Part shown: one piece after another, positions 41,188 to 53,105 of the stretch
Position numbering within the stretch: position 1 is the stretch's first letter
Layout: every line of letters begins with the position of its first letter
Assembly (NCBI GenBank): GCA_964057225.1
Contig: OZ059894.1
Coordinates: forward strand, 6,111,501 to 6,175,500
Direction: 5' to 3'
Source of the DNA: Auanema rhodensis
Lineage: Eukaryota; Nematoda; Chromadorea; Rhabditida; Rhabditidae
Length of the DNA stretch: 64,000 bases
Made by a program: the position numbers and the translations under genes
Notes under the pieces: model-generated
What the model was told of the DNA's origin: nothing
The model's database searches: none
What the model saw: only the letters and a program-made list of their open reading frames with translations

Positions 41188-43564
41188 TCGTATGTTGTCC
41201 ACGGCTATAAAAAGGTTTTTCCCAATATCTTCAGCAATGAAATACAACTGAAAAAACAAGCTCAAAAAATGTTCCATCTATTTATTCACCTTCTTGATTC
41301 CGGGAGGTAAAAATACTTTTTGATTATAATGCCAAAATTCTTTTGCTTGAACATCTGGTGAATTGTATGGACAATAATCAAACGAATCCAAGCAAACCTG
41401 AGATTATTACACATATTTTTCAAAAAAGTAAAAATTATTCTAACTCGTAACTTCGGCCCTTTTGATCTAATATAGACATCGAAAACGACATATACATTAT
41501 AAGTCAGTGTGAACTTTGGAGATTCCATTACATAAACATCGTCATGATGATTAACACCATCTTCCCCAACATATGCGAATCCGACTGGAATAAAAGATAA
41601 ATTCAAAATTCAAAGAACTAAAAGCTCAATTGAAGACTAAGCCTTAAGCAGAACATCAACACATAGACTAACCTTCTCCAGCATCTTTAAGATTAATCCT
41701 TTGAATACCTGTATGTCTGTTCCCGATTAATTGACTCCCGACAAGCCAAGGACCGCTGAAAAAAAAAGAAGTAAATTGTAATATATATTTTCTTACGTGC
41801 TCCCAATGCCACTTAAGCCATAAAAACATGAATGATGCTCATTGAAGTTACAAGTTAGCGATTCGCAAACTGTCAATTGACCCACATCCGATGATTTCTA
41901 AAGTAATCTTTTTCGGTGTGATGTTATTGCCTAAACTCACTGCCTCCTCATCTCGTTGAATTCCCGAGCTGGTTGTATCTTCCATTATTGCAGTGGGTAG
42001 GGTTGGTTGAATAACAACTTGATCTGGTTCAGAAAAGCTCACAAGACCCTGAGCAGCTGCAGGCGTAACCAACTGCATCTGCTGATAGTAGTAAGGATGA
42101 GGGGAAACTTGTTGAACAGAATTATAAGGAAAGAGTGAATCAAGAAAAAAATTTTCCGATGTTTCATCAGACGATGTAGTTGTTTCAATGTTATCATCGT
42201 ATTGTGTATTGACTTCTATAGGACTATGTGAAGATTCGTCGTCAACCTAAAATTTATTATGTTGTATCGTATATACATAAACAATCATGTAGATATCTAG
42301 AAGAAACCCAAAAAGTACATACAAGTACAACATACCAATTGGCAAATTCGTCCTTCATAGTATATATTATCAATGAGCACTATTGATTCTGATTTGATAT
42401 TCATTACTTCAATTCGGATTTTGAATGGATTCATTGACTGAGGTACAGATATATTTATGGGGTTTGGAGCAGGTCCAATATCCTTCAAAAGAAATTAGAA
42501 AACATAACTATTTCACCAAATATTTACCCTGCAATCCATATTAGTTTCTGCATCGTTTCTTACGACGCAGTAGCGAAGATAGGGCTCATCAGAATTCGTC
42601 CAAAAACTAAGTTAAAGAAAAAAAAATACTAGAAGAGTTCAAGACAAAAGCTTACTCAAATTTAAGAGTTGCTAAATCATACTGACAAGGTATAACTGCT
42701 TCCAATGCAACTTTTTGAGGCGATAGAACAGGCTCACCACCCGCCATTAAGAACGAATCTTCTGTAAAAAATATTTTTGATATTAAATTGAAAGGATAAA
42801 TCGAAAATGCAACCGCTTTCTAAAGAATGCATGTAAAAATGATAATTATAAAGATCAAAATATTAACGTTCATTTATGCTAATAATAATATAATCAAAGA
42901 TTATATATTTAGAAATTAATATAAATTCTATATGTAGAGTATAAAACAAAAAATTCTAGAAAATATTACCAAAAGTAAACTCTCGTGAAGTCGTGCAATC
43001 AAATCTATCTTTCTCAAACGGCATATCATATTTACCTCTCCAAAACCTATTATAAAACTCATGATTAATACAAAGTAAAGAAACCCATGAAAAAAAACCT
43101 TAAAAGATTAGGTTCCGACGCCACATTGTACCAGCTACAGTACTCCTGACTATCATCAAATGAGCAAGTTAGACGACCACCCTCTTCCACTCTCAAAGGA
43201 GGATCATCGCCAAAAATGGATAAAGAAGCTGTTGATCTGAGTTCTAAAACAATCATAGAATTTCATCTGTAGAAGGAAATCATACCAGTGGCAGTAAAAG
43301 GTACATAGTTGACGCCGTGGCAAGATTTAATTGTATTCATAATATTGAATTCGTCATAGTCTTTTACAGTAGGCATAGAAAGATCACGACTCTCCTCAAA
43401 CTCGGCTGTTCTTGCGGCAAAACTTCGAGCCCGGCCCGAGTAGTATGTGGAATGATAACAAGATCTGATAGACACTAAACAAGATTGTAGAATAAAATTT
43501 AACTTTAAGAAATGTTACCTAACGTTATCAGGAAAATGTAAAGAAATAAATTATCAGACGTCAT
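41140..43564 (-). CDS. Secreted MAM-like domain protein 2
   Basis: A tandem paralogue of the preceding minus-strand gene. The ATG at 43562-43564 starts MTSDNLFLYIFLITL, a signal peptide, then SIRSCYHSTYYSGRARSFAA. The first MAM-like module has LTCSFDDSQEYCSWYN, CQYDLATLKFEFWTN and ESIVLIDNIYYEGRIC. A Thr/Ser/Gln-rich spacer follows (TTTSSDETSENFFLDSLFP). The second module has HHSCFYGLSGIGSTGPW, LIGNRHTGIQRINLKDAGEG, MESPKFTLTYNVYVVFDVYI, CLDSFDYCPYNSPD and FIAVDNIRLESETGTNACEA, ending TGA at 41140-41142. Module order, spacer position and key blocks (GN-HTGI, ESP, YCPY, A-I/V-DNIR) are shared with MAM-like gene 1. Extracellular adhesion or matrix is the likely role by family. Confidence 0.75.
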
Positions 43565-44370
43565 AAGCTTGTAGTCAAATTCATCCCATCCAACAAGTAT
43601 AATGAACTCTTGGTAAATCCAAGCAAGTGTAAAGGAGAAAGGTGTAATGTTCCGGAAAGAGTAGAACGAGAGTACAAGCGAAAGTAGTACTATAATTGGA
43701 CGATATAATGAGATGACCCTCCTTCGACCGTTTGCAGCTAATAGAAAATGGGTCACCCATCTGTATTACTCAAGGTTGCTTCTTAGGTTTCGGAGAAGTT
43801 AATGAGCCAAGGCGCTTTCATTTCAAGATGTAGTATGACACAGTTCTTGAGTAAATTATTTCTCGTACGGGCCTCAGTATCTTTTCATCGGGACATGGAT
43901 TTGTTCAGTGCCTCAATTTTCTGGGTTTCAATCTCTGCCCACTATGAACCCGAGTAAACTGAAACTCAAAAAATAGGACTTCCAAACGATTATGGAGTGA
44001 AAACAATAATTCATCATTAATAAACATGTGTTTAATTAGACTAGGTAGGTAAGTTCGGAAGTCTCTCCATAATTAAATTATCTTTGTTTACATAAGTATT
44101 GAAAACCGGAAATTATAATTGTTTCCAATACAAGTAATAAGTGATACATTTTGAACTTTATAAATTAATCAATTTCTTAATTTTTTAATTTTATACTTCG
44201 ACTGATTTTTGATATTGTTGTACGCGATCTTACGTGGCACTAGGCGCGAATGTTCAACTTTATTATTATTTTTTCTATTTCGGGGGTAGTTTGTACCGAT
44301 AAACCTGCTCTTAAAATTATTCAGCTAGGAATTCGAATGGTTTTGTGATATTGGAGCTTCTTCCTCTTAA
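43565..44370. other. Divergent intergenic region
   Basis: An 0.8-kb head-to-head gap between MAM-like gene 2 and the acidic protein gene. No exon was recognised; presumably both promoters. Confidence 0.4.
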
Positions 44371-45360
44371 ATGAGTAAGGCTAATAGATGTTTGAATCAA
44401 ATTGAAGAACATTCAAACGGTGACGAGGACAATGAAAATGGGGAAGAACCATTAGGTTTAAAAAAGGAACAAGTACGTTCTTTTTTGTTGCTTTTAATAC
44501 TTGTTCATTAATGTATTCAAGTACGGAATTGAAATTGACTGATACAATATCAGTGCAGGCTTCTCTTACCTTTTATAACAATGACTTCTTAAAAACATTA
44601 CAGCATTATCAAAATCAATACATTTCTTCGGACACTCTTGGAGCTAGCAGTTCGACGTCAACTGGTTCTCTGGACAACCAAAGCAATGAGCCGAATATGA
44701 TGGTTCATAGTTTTTTTGTTTGATTTCATTATTCGTTGTTTCAATATTATGTCGTAGCTATTCCGTTTTTCAGACTCAATCGAAAGACGTCTTCTCCGAA
44801 TTTCTTCCATATGGATCTTTGATAACAACACAATCAACAAACAATAGTTATTTCTATTTAGAAGGGTAATATTTAGTTTGATATTTTTCTTTATGGCTGT
44901 CTATAGTGAGAATGACATTAATGGTAACTTATCCAGCAATAACCAAATGCAAAACCAGACGTCTTCTTCCGATGCTCCATCGTCGTCTCTGACATCACCG
45001 GCCACATCACCTTCGCAGCTACTCTCAGATTATCTTGGAACTAATTCACCTTCGGTTTGTTGCTTTCGTTACATCCTTATTCATTTCTTCTAACTCTTCT
45101 CTTTGACTTGCTCAAAAGAAGTTAAAATTTGGAACGAAATACATATAATAGTTGGAGAGGGGAGAAAGAGGAGAAGAGAAAAGTCGTACATTCTTCGGCT
45201 ATATCGTTGAGCCCTTAAGGCTGCTGAGGTTCCGTCGTCGGGATTTCGCCGTAGAAGTGCTCCCGTGACGAAAAACATGCGTCCAGATCCAGCTATGATC
45301 AAGATGCTCAAGAAAATCAGAGACATTCATGACGAGGGTTCAGCTGATTCCTCCGATTAA
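44371..45360 (+). CDS. Acidic Ser/Gln-rich protein of unknown family
   Basis: Four to five exons. It starts MSKANRCLNQIEEHSNGDED, then ENGEEPLGLKKEQ, ASLTFYNNDFLKTLQHYQNQ, and a Ser/Thr-rich low-complexity middle (SSSDAPSSSLTSPATSPSQL). The last exon, after a cccttaag acceptor, gives AAEVPSSGFRRRSAPVTKNM, then RPDPAMIKMLKKIRDIHDEG and SADSSD before TAA 45358-45360. The C-terminal RPDPAMIKMLKKIRDIHD block looks like the only structured, conserved-looking part. No family recognised; a disordered regulatory protein is a reasonable description. A further open exon-like segment at 45781-45865 may be an alternative 3' exon. Confidence 0.6.
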
Positions 45361-46770
45361 TTTTGTCACTAATGTGCTAATACCATACTTGAAATTCACA
45401 TAGCTTCTGTTCCTTCCTTTCTATTGTACTTTGATATTTCTAATCATATTTTAATTTCTTCTTGGGTACTTGGAAATTCTTTCTTGTATACACGTATCAG
45501 TTCCATATATAATGTCTTTTATTTCTGTGTTCAGATAATTATTGTGACATATTGGAAACTAAATCCAGAATTGTATATATGTATTATAAAGATTTCACTA
45601 TTTTAGTTTATTTTCATTAAGACAGTTGTCTGTTTTCATGGTTTCCTTATGAAACTTATGAAAGTTCTTTCGAACTTATGGATATAAGCTACTGTTCCGA
45701 TCACTTTGACAGAATTGTGTCCTATAATGAAGTATAGTTGCATGGCCTAAGGGATGGGTGGAGCTATGTGTCCATAATAGGCCGAGCCTCAGGCACAACA
45801 CATCATCTCTGGAGCAGAAGCAGCTGCTTCGTGACAATCAACTTCAGAAGGAAGAACAGCAGTAGGATAAGGATTTGAAAGCTCTCACGTGTTTACTCTC
45901 TATTGATCATATATTCATTATTCTTTAACAAATATTGATACGAGAGTTCCCTTGTACATCAAACAGAACATGAACCTTTCACAAATAAGATTTTTTAAAG
46001 AATCTAGAGTTGGATTAGGATACCTAGTTCTGTAACACACGTTTCTCTCGTCTTTGAATATTTTTCTCCTTCATCTATATTCGACTATTTTTGTTGTTGT
46101 TTGTTATCATAATCTTTTTCACATTTCCTTTTGATTTATTCCAATTTTACAGTTTCCTTTTCGTACCTGCTCGTTTTACTTTCCTTGTGTATTAACTTCA
46201 TTCAACAGGATTTTAATATTTTAACTTTGTATATGTACTGTTATGAAATCAACAAAAAAAAGATTACAAGATGACTAAGTTGGACGAAAAACGAAGACTA
46301 AATGAAAAGATAAGATGTGAAATTGAGTTTTCTGTGTAAGACCAGGGTAATCATGGAAACAATTAATTTTTGTTCAATCTTGGGCGTATCCCTAAACGTT
46401 CAGGAGCATCAGCTTTTCTATTTTCTGTCCTCTCTCAACTCGTTTGCCATTTCCGAATCCGAAGACCGGCTTCTACTACTTTTTTTACATTCCAAAATCT
46501 TTTAAACTTTACTGTGCTGAATCTTTGCAACTACGTCTATGAAATATGCTACCTGAAGTTAATTTCGTCACTCATATTCCTTTGTTTTTTTCTTTCTAAC
46601 AACTCAGTCTACTTAAGTTTTCTTGCAGCTGAAGTCGAAAAACAGCATTTCCTTAGCTGCCTCATATACAAGAAATCTTTAAAATTATATATCCGATAAG
46701 TCTAAAATCTTAACAATTGGATTGTATAAACAATAGGGGCGAACAATTGGAAAATCGCGATCACGTCTAC
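45361..46770. other. 3' UTR / upstream region of the GPCR
   Basis: Mostly T-rich non-coding sequence. It contains one exon-like segment (45781-45865) reading SLRHNTSSLEQKQLLRDNQL in one frame. Open frames near 46317-46699 lack a start and domain features. Confidence 0.4.
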
Positions 46771-49700
46771 ATGGCGACGACCGAGTGTGTGGCCGTCAAT
46801 CTGATTCTCCAGATGTACGGTGACTGGACCGAATTACTGGAAGTTCGCGTAAGTATTTCCTTTCTCGCATTTTATGCAACTTATTCTGGTGATACTAATC
46901 GCACTAAAGAAGTATTCAGTAACTATTATATGACCTCAAATCCTTGTCTCTCTATTTCCTTCGAAAACAACGCATATTATCCTATGAGTTCTTGTGATCA
47001 TGTGCTTCAGTTCAGTTATACGTCCTTATATACATCTCTATTTCTAGAGGAATGTTGTTCATATACACACAAAGCAATCAAAAAGAAGATAAAAGACGAG
47101 AGAAAAAAAACTTGAAACTTGAAGATTACGTTTTGCTTTTTTCGGATGTGTCAATGAGTTCACAGGGAATGAGATTTTGGATAACTTTATTTATCTGTTC
47201 AACTTGTTACAACAGAGATACGTATATTTAGAAGAAGTTATTTCTTTTTCAGCATTTAAATCATGAAAATAAATTCTTCTTTTTAGAAAAATTATGCGAA
47301 GTTGGAAAGAAAAATTTTTAATATTTAATATTACTTCAAATAAATTCCTAAAAAATTGTGTAATTCACTTGTATTATTGTACATGCATATGTATTATATA
47401 TTATATATAGTTATACATATATGTATGTGATGTATATGTATGTGCATGTGTGTTTACCAAATAAAAATTGGAAGCACCATTCACCCAAAATTTTCTGGAA
47501 TGGAAAGACAAGGCAAGAAATTAGTCAATTACTAACTGAAATTGAATTAATCTTTCTTTTTTGTTCTTAATTTATGCGATATTGCAGATCATCTATTCAT
47601 GTGTTTATACGTTGATTTTCGTTTGTGGAGTTATTGGAAATGGCCTTTTAATAAGCAGTATCATTCTACGTAAAAGACTAACAGTAGCTAATGTCTTTTT
47701 AACAAATTTAGCAGTTTCTGATCTGGTAAGAATATAATTCTTTTTTTTTCTGATACATTTCATTTTCCTTCAAACATTAATGCTTACTACATACATATTA
47801 TGCAACTTGTGCTAGTAAAACAGATTAGAAAAATTCTCGCCTCATGGCTTTAAACCTAGTTTGAGGGTGGATGGGAAAATCGTTAGGTGAAACCTATAAA
47901 CTTGCTTAGAATGATTTCGTCAACTCTTTATCCACTTGTGTCCTAATGTGTTATGGATTTGGCTATGTATTCAGGGGGATTCCCAAGAGGCATCTTATCT
48001 AGTTCCACTCATCCATTTATATATCCATATTTGGTGTTTATCGAAAAGAAAAATATAGAAGAGGGTGAACATGAGAAGCATAACTGCTTCGTCAAATGTT
48101 TGAAAAAATCAGAAAATAGTTTAAATTGTGAAAGAAACAGAATAAATGTAAAAAACAGCCAAAAATAGCCAGAAGCTGCTCCATCTTGAAATTAGCTTTG
48201 ATTGCGTACATAGAGCTTTGCAAATCCATTTCTGCATTATTCAATGATAAATAATATAATATCAAACAAGCTTTACGTATATTAATCCTTTTGCAGATAT
48301 TATGTATAACATCGGTTCCTATTACACCAGCTTTAGCATTTATGAAACGATGGACTTTCGGAATATTGCTATGTAGAGTTGTTCCAGCAAGTCAAGCTCT
48401 TTCTGGTCAGTTTACTTATATTTATTTTAGAATTTACCTGTTCCTCATCTGAAAAATATTATTTTTAGTTTTAATTTCATCTTGGTCTCTTTGCTTTATT
48501 GCTGTAGACAGGTATAGAAGTATTGTAACTCCATTACAAGAGCCATGGAATTTGAAACGAGCACGGGTTGTGCATTTTAGTCATGTAATTCAAGCAATTA
48601 AAATAATTTCAGACGATATTAGCTGCTGTATGGGGTCTAGCGAGTGTGGCCACATATCCGCTTTTTCAAGCACAATCTTTAAAAACTCTGACAATGGGTA
48701 TGGGAGCAGAGAATATAACACTTTGTGGAGAAGTAAATGATGTTTCATATATTACCTAATTGTTTTTTCTCTTTGTTTTAGTTTTGTGGTGAATTTAATT
48801 GGGAGGAATACGAAGGTAGTATGAAAGTTATGTATGGGATCGTGCTACTGCTTTTGCAACTCTTGATACCTTCCATAATCATGTCATTTTGTTATTGGAA
48901 AATTTTGCAAAAGGTATTATTCTGAATATATACATACACATATTGTCTAAACAGCCGATTTTTCTATTTGTCACCTTAATCTGCTTTTAAATTAATTATT
49001 TCACTACAATTAATTAGTGACTTTATATATTTTTTCGCGGATTTCATTGCATAAGATTGATAGAGTGTATTCCTGTAGTTTAGTAGCTTTTCGCTTAGCA
49101 AAAACCAAAAAAGAGAAAGAACAGGGAGATAGGATTAAATTAGTCAACGCATGAAATAGATAGATGAAGTGAAATGAAGAGGAGAAGAGAAAATATTTGT
49201 TAGAGACGTAACGAAGTAAGAGAGAGACATGCTCTAGAGTGCTTTCATATATAAGATATAGGCAGTGAGATGAGCTTTAGATGCTCATCATATGCTCGAC
49301 GAGACGTTGATAATGTTTGGCAGTTTCTGATGCTGTTTCATTGACTTGGATCCTATATGAATCTTTTTAAGTTATACTCCGAAATCTGATCACAAAGGGT
49401 CTGAAGAGAGATGAAAGAGGGTTTACGAAAAAAAGAAAAGCAAACCTTTCGAAGTATTATTCAATATTCTTAAGGATGAAATAAAGAAAAACGAAGATAG
49501 TGAAAAAAAATAGGGAAAGTTATAAATAAAAGTTTAAATAATAAATAAGAATGATTATAATTATTAATCATATTTCATGTAATTGCTTTGCTGTTAATTA
49601 ATTATCCAAAAAAGCTTGAGGAAGTAAGAAAAACACCCAAAGAGAGAAAAATTTATTTTTACAATTACTCAAATATTAAAGGTTCGCGCTGACTGGATTG

Positions 49701-51180
49701 TAGAAGAAGGTAGTATGTTAACTGCTGCTCAACAAGCTCAAACTTCTGTCCGTAAACGCAGAGTAATGTAAGCTTTTAAATATCGTTTCATACAGTTTGC
49801 TATTTATTAAATTTTATTTGTTAATTTAATAGGTATGTGCTAATTTTAATGGTTGTTGTTTTTATGGCTTGTTGGCTTCCTCTTTCAGCTGTAAATCTTA
49901 TAAAGGATTTAGGAATCCCCGTTGTAAGTTTCAGGCTATTGAGCAAAATACAAAAAAAAATTTGAATTCCAAAAGCACAACTTTGAAATCGAATGTGTTA
50001 TTTTATTTTTTTCGATTCTGGAACAAATGTACTTCAAGTTACTAAATGCTCATGTCATAGCGATGACATCGATTTTATGGAATCCTTTATTATATTTTTG
50101 GATGAGCAAGGTATATATATCGAAATTTTTGTCACATATGAATCTTTTTTCATCAAATAAAATTTTTTCAGCGACATCGTCGAGCATTAAAAGACGATAT
50201 GACTTGGCTAACCAATGCTCGCCGACATACAAACGTCGGTGTGCTCTCCAGGTTTGCTCCATCGCCATCCGTTTCTGTGATATATCGTCGAACTCTCGAG
50301 AGACATTTAGGTGTTAATAACTTTCGGTTAGTTCCAAAAAAATATTTTTAGGGTACATGTTTATTCCTATCTTAAGAATACCAGTTTTGATAAATATCTT
50401 CAAGAATGTTTCATATATTTATAAGTGAAGATACTCCTGAGAATTATTCTAAAAATAAGTTCAACTTCCAAACCCATGACTATGTAATCGTTGCAAAACA
50501 CAAATATATCAGAGTTTCGCCAAAAAAAAATTATTATTTTTTGTTTTTCTTGAAAATCGATTTATTTGTACGAATGATTGAAGCATTAAATGCAGATGTT
50601 TTTGTGTCTAATCTGCGATTTAACACATTTTTAACTCATCTCTGTTCAGCAAATCGAAGATTGATTCAATTGCCATTTGCAAATGATTTTTTGTCTACTA
50701 ATTTAGTTTTTCATGCTTCAGGAGCATTAGTGAAAAATTGAATGCTGGGAATATTTGATGTTCTATGATTACTCTTTTTTCTGACGACATGATACAAGAG
50801 TGAAGATTTGAATCTCAAACATTTCCCAGAAACCACAATAAAAAGAAAAACCCTATGATATGAAAACACAACTTTTGAACAATGACAGATCAAAATAAAC
50901 CTATTCAGTAACTTTTCAGTCGTGGAACATTGGCAGATCCAACCTGTATGTCACGAGAACGAGCACCAGACCTTCATTCAAACTGCTTTTTATTGGTCCC
51001 ACTAATGCCTTTATGTCAAAATGTATCTCGAAAAAATAGTCATCTTTCTATTGACCCTGAAAATCATCGGTTTGAACTTGTCTTAATTTTTTTAACATTT
51101 CAATTATATTTAGAAGACTGGTTTTAACACCAAGTCGTCGACCTAGCAGCACGAATACAAATACTACTCGAGACTGGTGA
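46771..51180 (+). CDS. Neuropeptide receptor-type GPCR (rhodopsin class)
   Basis: Seven-helix receptor over about ten exons, with introns up to about 0.75 kb, long for this window. The start at ATG 46771 gives MATTECVAVNLILQMYGDW. Helix 1 carries GVIGNGLL; helix 2 LTNLAVSDL; helix 3 starts at CRVVPASQALSVL and ends AVDRYRS (DRY). Helix 4 follows KRAR, joined by a 46-nt intron to TILAAVWGLAS, which places the conserved Trp at the usual distance from DRY. Extracellular loop 2 has the Cys in CGEFCGEFNW. Helix 6 has FMACWLPLS and helix 7 SILWNPLLYFWM (NPxxY). The tail ends PSRRPSSTNTNTTRDW at TGA 51178-51180 if the last intron is the 44-nt version. The overall pattern suits the neuropeptide Y/F-like npr group; ligand unknown. 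Confidence 0.85.
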
Positions 51181-52175
51181 AATCTAAGTATCGACGATAA
51201 AACTTTACTCTCTGATAGTCTCCATTGTTTTTGTTTTTTTTATAGACTTTTCATATCACAATCATAAATAAATGTATTATTTAGTTAATTGTTGAACTAT
51301 CTTCTTCATATGTTCTGAAGTAATTATAGGTTTTCTAAATATCAACTTAGACTTAATACGTAAATTTCACTCAAATGGGATGCACTTTTTTCATGGGGGC
51401 ACCTCCTAGAACCTCGCAAAATAAGAAAACAAGTCTCTTAATCTGAACTAAAAGAATACCATGAGAAGTATTCGGGGAAGAGACCGAAGGACAATAGATG
51501 GCCAACCCAATCATATGACTGTCTTCGACGAATAAGTTGAGTTTTTCAATACATTCGTCTGACCGGCTGAACATCCAAAATTTGACTTTGATGAACCGGA
51601 ATAATGACGACAATAACCAATGCATCAAATTGATATCATTTCGGTTCCGAAGTGATGACCAGCAGGTCAATTTATTTAAACCCCACTCATAGATTATATT
51701 TTCAATCTTCCGACTTCTTTTCTTAAGTTTCTCACTTTTCTTAATTTTTCTTTTTCTTCTTCTCATATTATTCTCTAATTTCTATATTTATCCTTCATTG
51801 AAGATTATGCCATATGATTCACATTGATGAATTCAAATATAAGAAAGAGGTTCCTTGGTCTTGAATTGGAGATACAAGATAAACAACATCTTGTTAAGGA
51901 ATTCCTATTCATTCATAGTCATTTGATTTAGAAAAATAAATTAGATTTTATTTGTTTATAGTACATACGTAGATGCTATGTAAAAAATGACAATTTACTC
52001 AATTTCGACAGTATGACCTTGGGCATTATGCGAATTATCACAAAAAATCGAAAAACCTCGTATATAAAACGAATCACGATAACGTCATTTTGATATTTCT
52101 CCGAACTGACCACTTGCCTTTTTTATTTTTGTTTGTATGCCCTATTATTGGTTTAATAAGTTTCAACTATTCAGA
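51181..52175. other. Intergenic with promoter of the Gly/Tyr peptide gene
   Basis: About 1 kb. A 131-codon minus-strand open frame (51371-51766) is discussed under rejected items. The last 120 bp hold a TATA-like box for the next gene. Confidence 0.4.
52061..52069 (+). promoter_or_regulatory. TATA-like box
   Basis: TATATAAAA lies about 105 nt upstream of the acceptor-like site and start codon of the Gly/Tyr repeat peptide gene, in the expected range for a core promoter plus short outron. Confidence 0.4.
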
Positions 52176-52522
52176 ATGCTTCCAATTTTTGCTCTTCTTC
52201 TTTTAACTAGTTCTTTCCTTATCTCTGATACATCCGCTCAATATTATCCATATGGAGGATATGGGGGATACGGAGGATACGGAGGATATGGATACCCAAT
52301 GCATGGCGGTTACGGTGGCTATGGATACCCAATGCATGGAGGATACGGTGGTTATGGGTACCCTATGCATGGTGGATACGGTGGGTATGGTGGATACGGA
52401 TACAGTAAGAAATTGTTCACTGTAACTAACTACTTCCATTTTTAATTCCAGGTCCAGTTTCTGGAGCTCTAAGGGGTGCTGTAGCTGGAGCCATGATGGG
52501 AGCTATGATGGGAAAGAAATAA
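52176..52522 (+). CDS. Secreted Gly/Tyr repeat peptide
   Basis: The ATG at 52176 is one base behind an actattcag acceptor. The signal peptide is MLPIFALLLLTSSFLISDTS, then AQYYPYGGYGGYGG. Three near-identical units of GYGGYGYPMHG follow, encoded by 30-40 bp DNA repeats. After a short intron (gtaaga donor, ttccag acceptor) exon 2 encodes PVSGALRGAVAGAMMGAMMG and KK before TAA 52520-52522. It resembles the YGGYG secreted peptides of nematodes (nlp-29 type, antimicrobial) in composition, but lacks the Arg processing sites between repeats. The C-terminal Gly/Ala/Met helix ending in basic residues matches the plan of the gene at 28185-28725. Function unknown. Confidence 0.8.
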
Positions 52523-53105
52523 TTATATAATATTTACATATGTTCTAATAATTCTTTATTGTACAAAAACATGTCATAAGAGCAATAATTGCTACTAGGA
52601 ATTTGTTTCCAATTCAAAACTACGATAATAATACTTTTTATTTGAATTTATATTTAAATTTTTGGAAATAAATGATTCAATAAAGCGTTCTTTCAATAAT
52701 ATTATCTTTGTTTTCTTTCATAAGAAGAAAAAACGCCCACTCAACACAACGAAATTGATCATATATTTGGTCATCAAATAATGAAAATTAGAATATTAAT
52801 ATTGAAGCTTTCATTCGTGCATTTGCGTCTTGGATAGCGGTTGCATTCATAAAGAAATAATTGAAGTTTCTTTATCTAGTTTTGGAAAGAATATTCATCA
52901 TGGAATAAAAAAACATCCCAAATCTAATGTTTACAGTCTAAACATATCTTGAAACTAGAAGAAAGGTTTTATAAATAGAACGCTCACGTCTTGTTGCGTA
53001 TTGTGTTTTTCGAAAAATCTAAATTTGGTTAAGCTTATAGTTATTATATGTTATCTACTAATTTAACAAACATTTTTTGTGCTAAATTTATTAAACAATT
53101 TTTAG
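52523..53105. other. Intergenic
   Basis: 3' UTR with two AATAAA signals, then AT-rich promoter sequence for the SAP30BP gene, ending in a tttttag acceptor at its start codon. No coding segment was seen. Confidence 0.4.
52667..52684 (+). terminator. Tandem AATAAA polyadenylation signals
   Basis: Two AATAAA hexamers (52667-52672 and 52679-52684) lie about 150 nt after the stop of the Gly/Tyr peptide gene. Confidence 0.5.

Noticed and set aside
46370-46699. 109-codon plus-strand open frame upstream of the GPCR
   Set aside because: No ATG at its start, composition of random T-rich sequence and no link in phase to the receptor.
48585-48612. Apparent 28-nt intron in the GPCR before helix 4
   Set aside because: A 46-nt intron with donor after KRAR keeps the frame and places the conserved helix-4 Trp at the normal distance from DRY.
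50406-50741. 111-codon frame within the last long GPCR intron
   Set aside because: It lies between two exons that join in frame without it and shows no receptor-like or other features.
51371-51766. 131-codon minus-strand open frame starting MRRRKRKIKKSEK
   Set aside because: It is long for AT-rich intergenic DNA and has an ATG, but the poly-basic start comes from a simple pyrimidine tract, no domain or signal is visible, and no splice or neighbour support exists.
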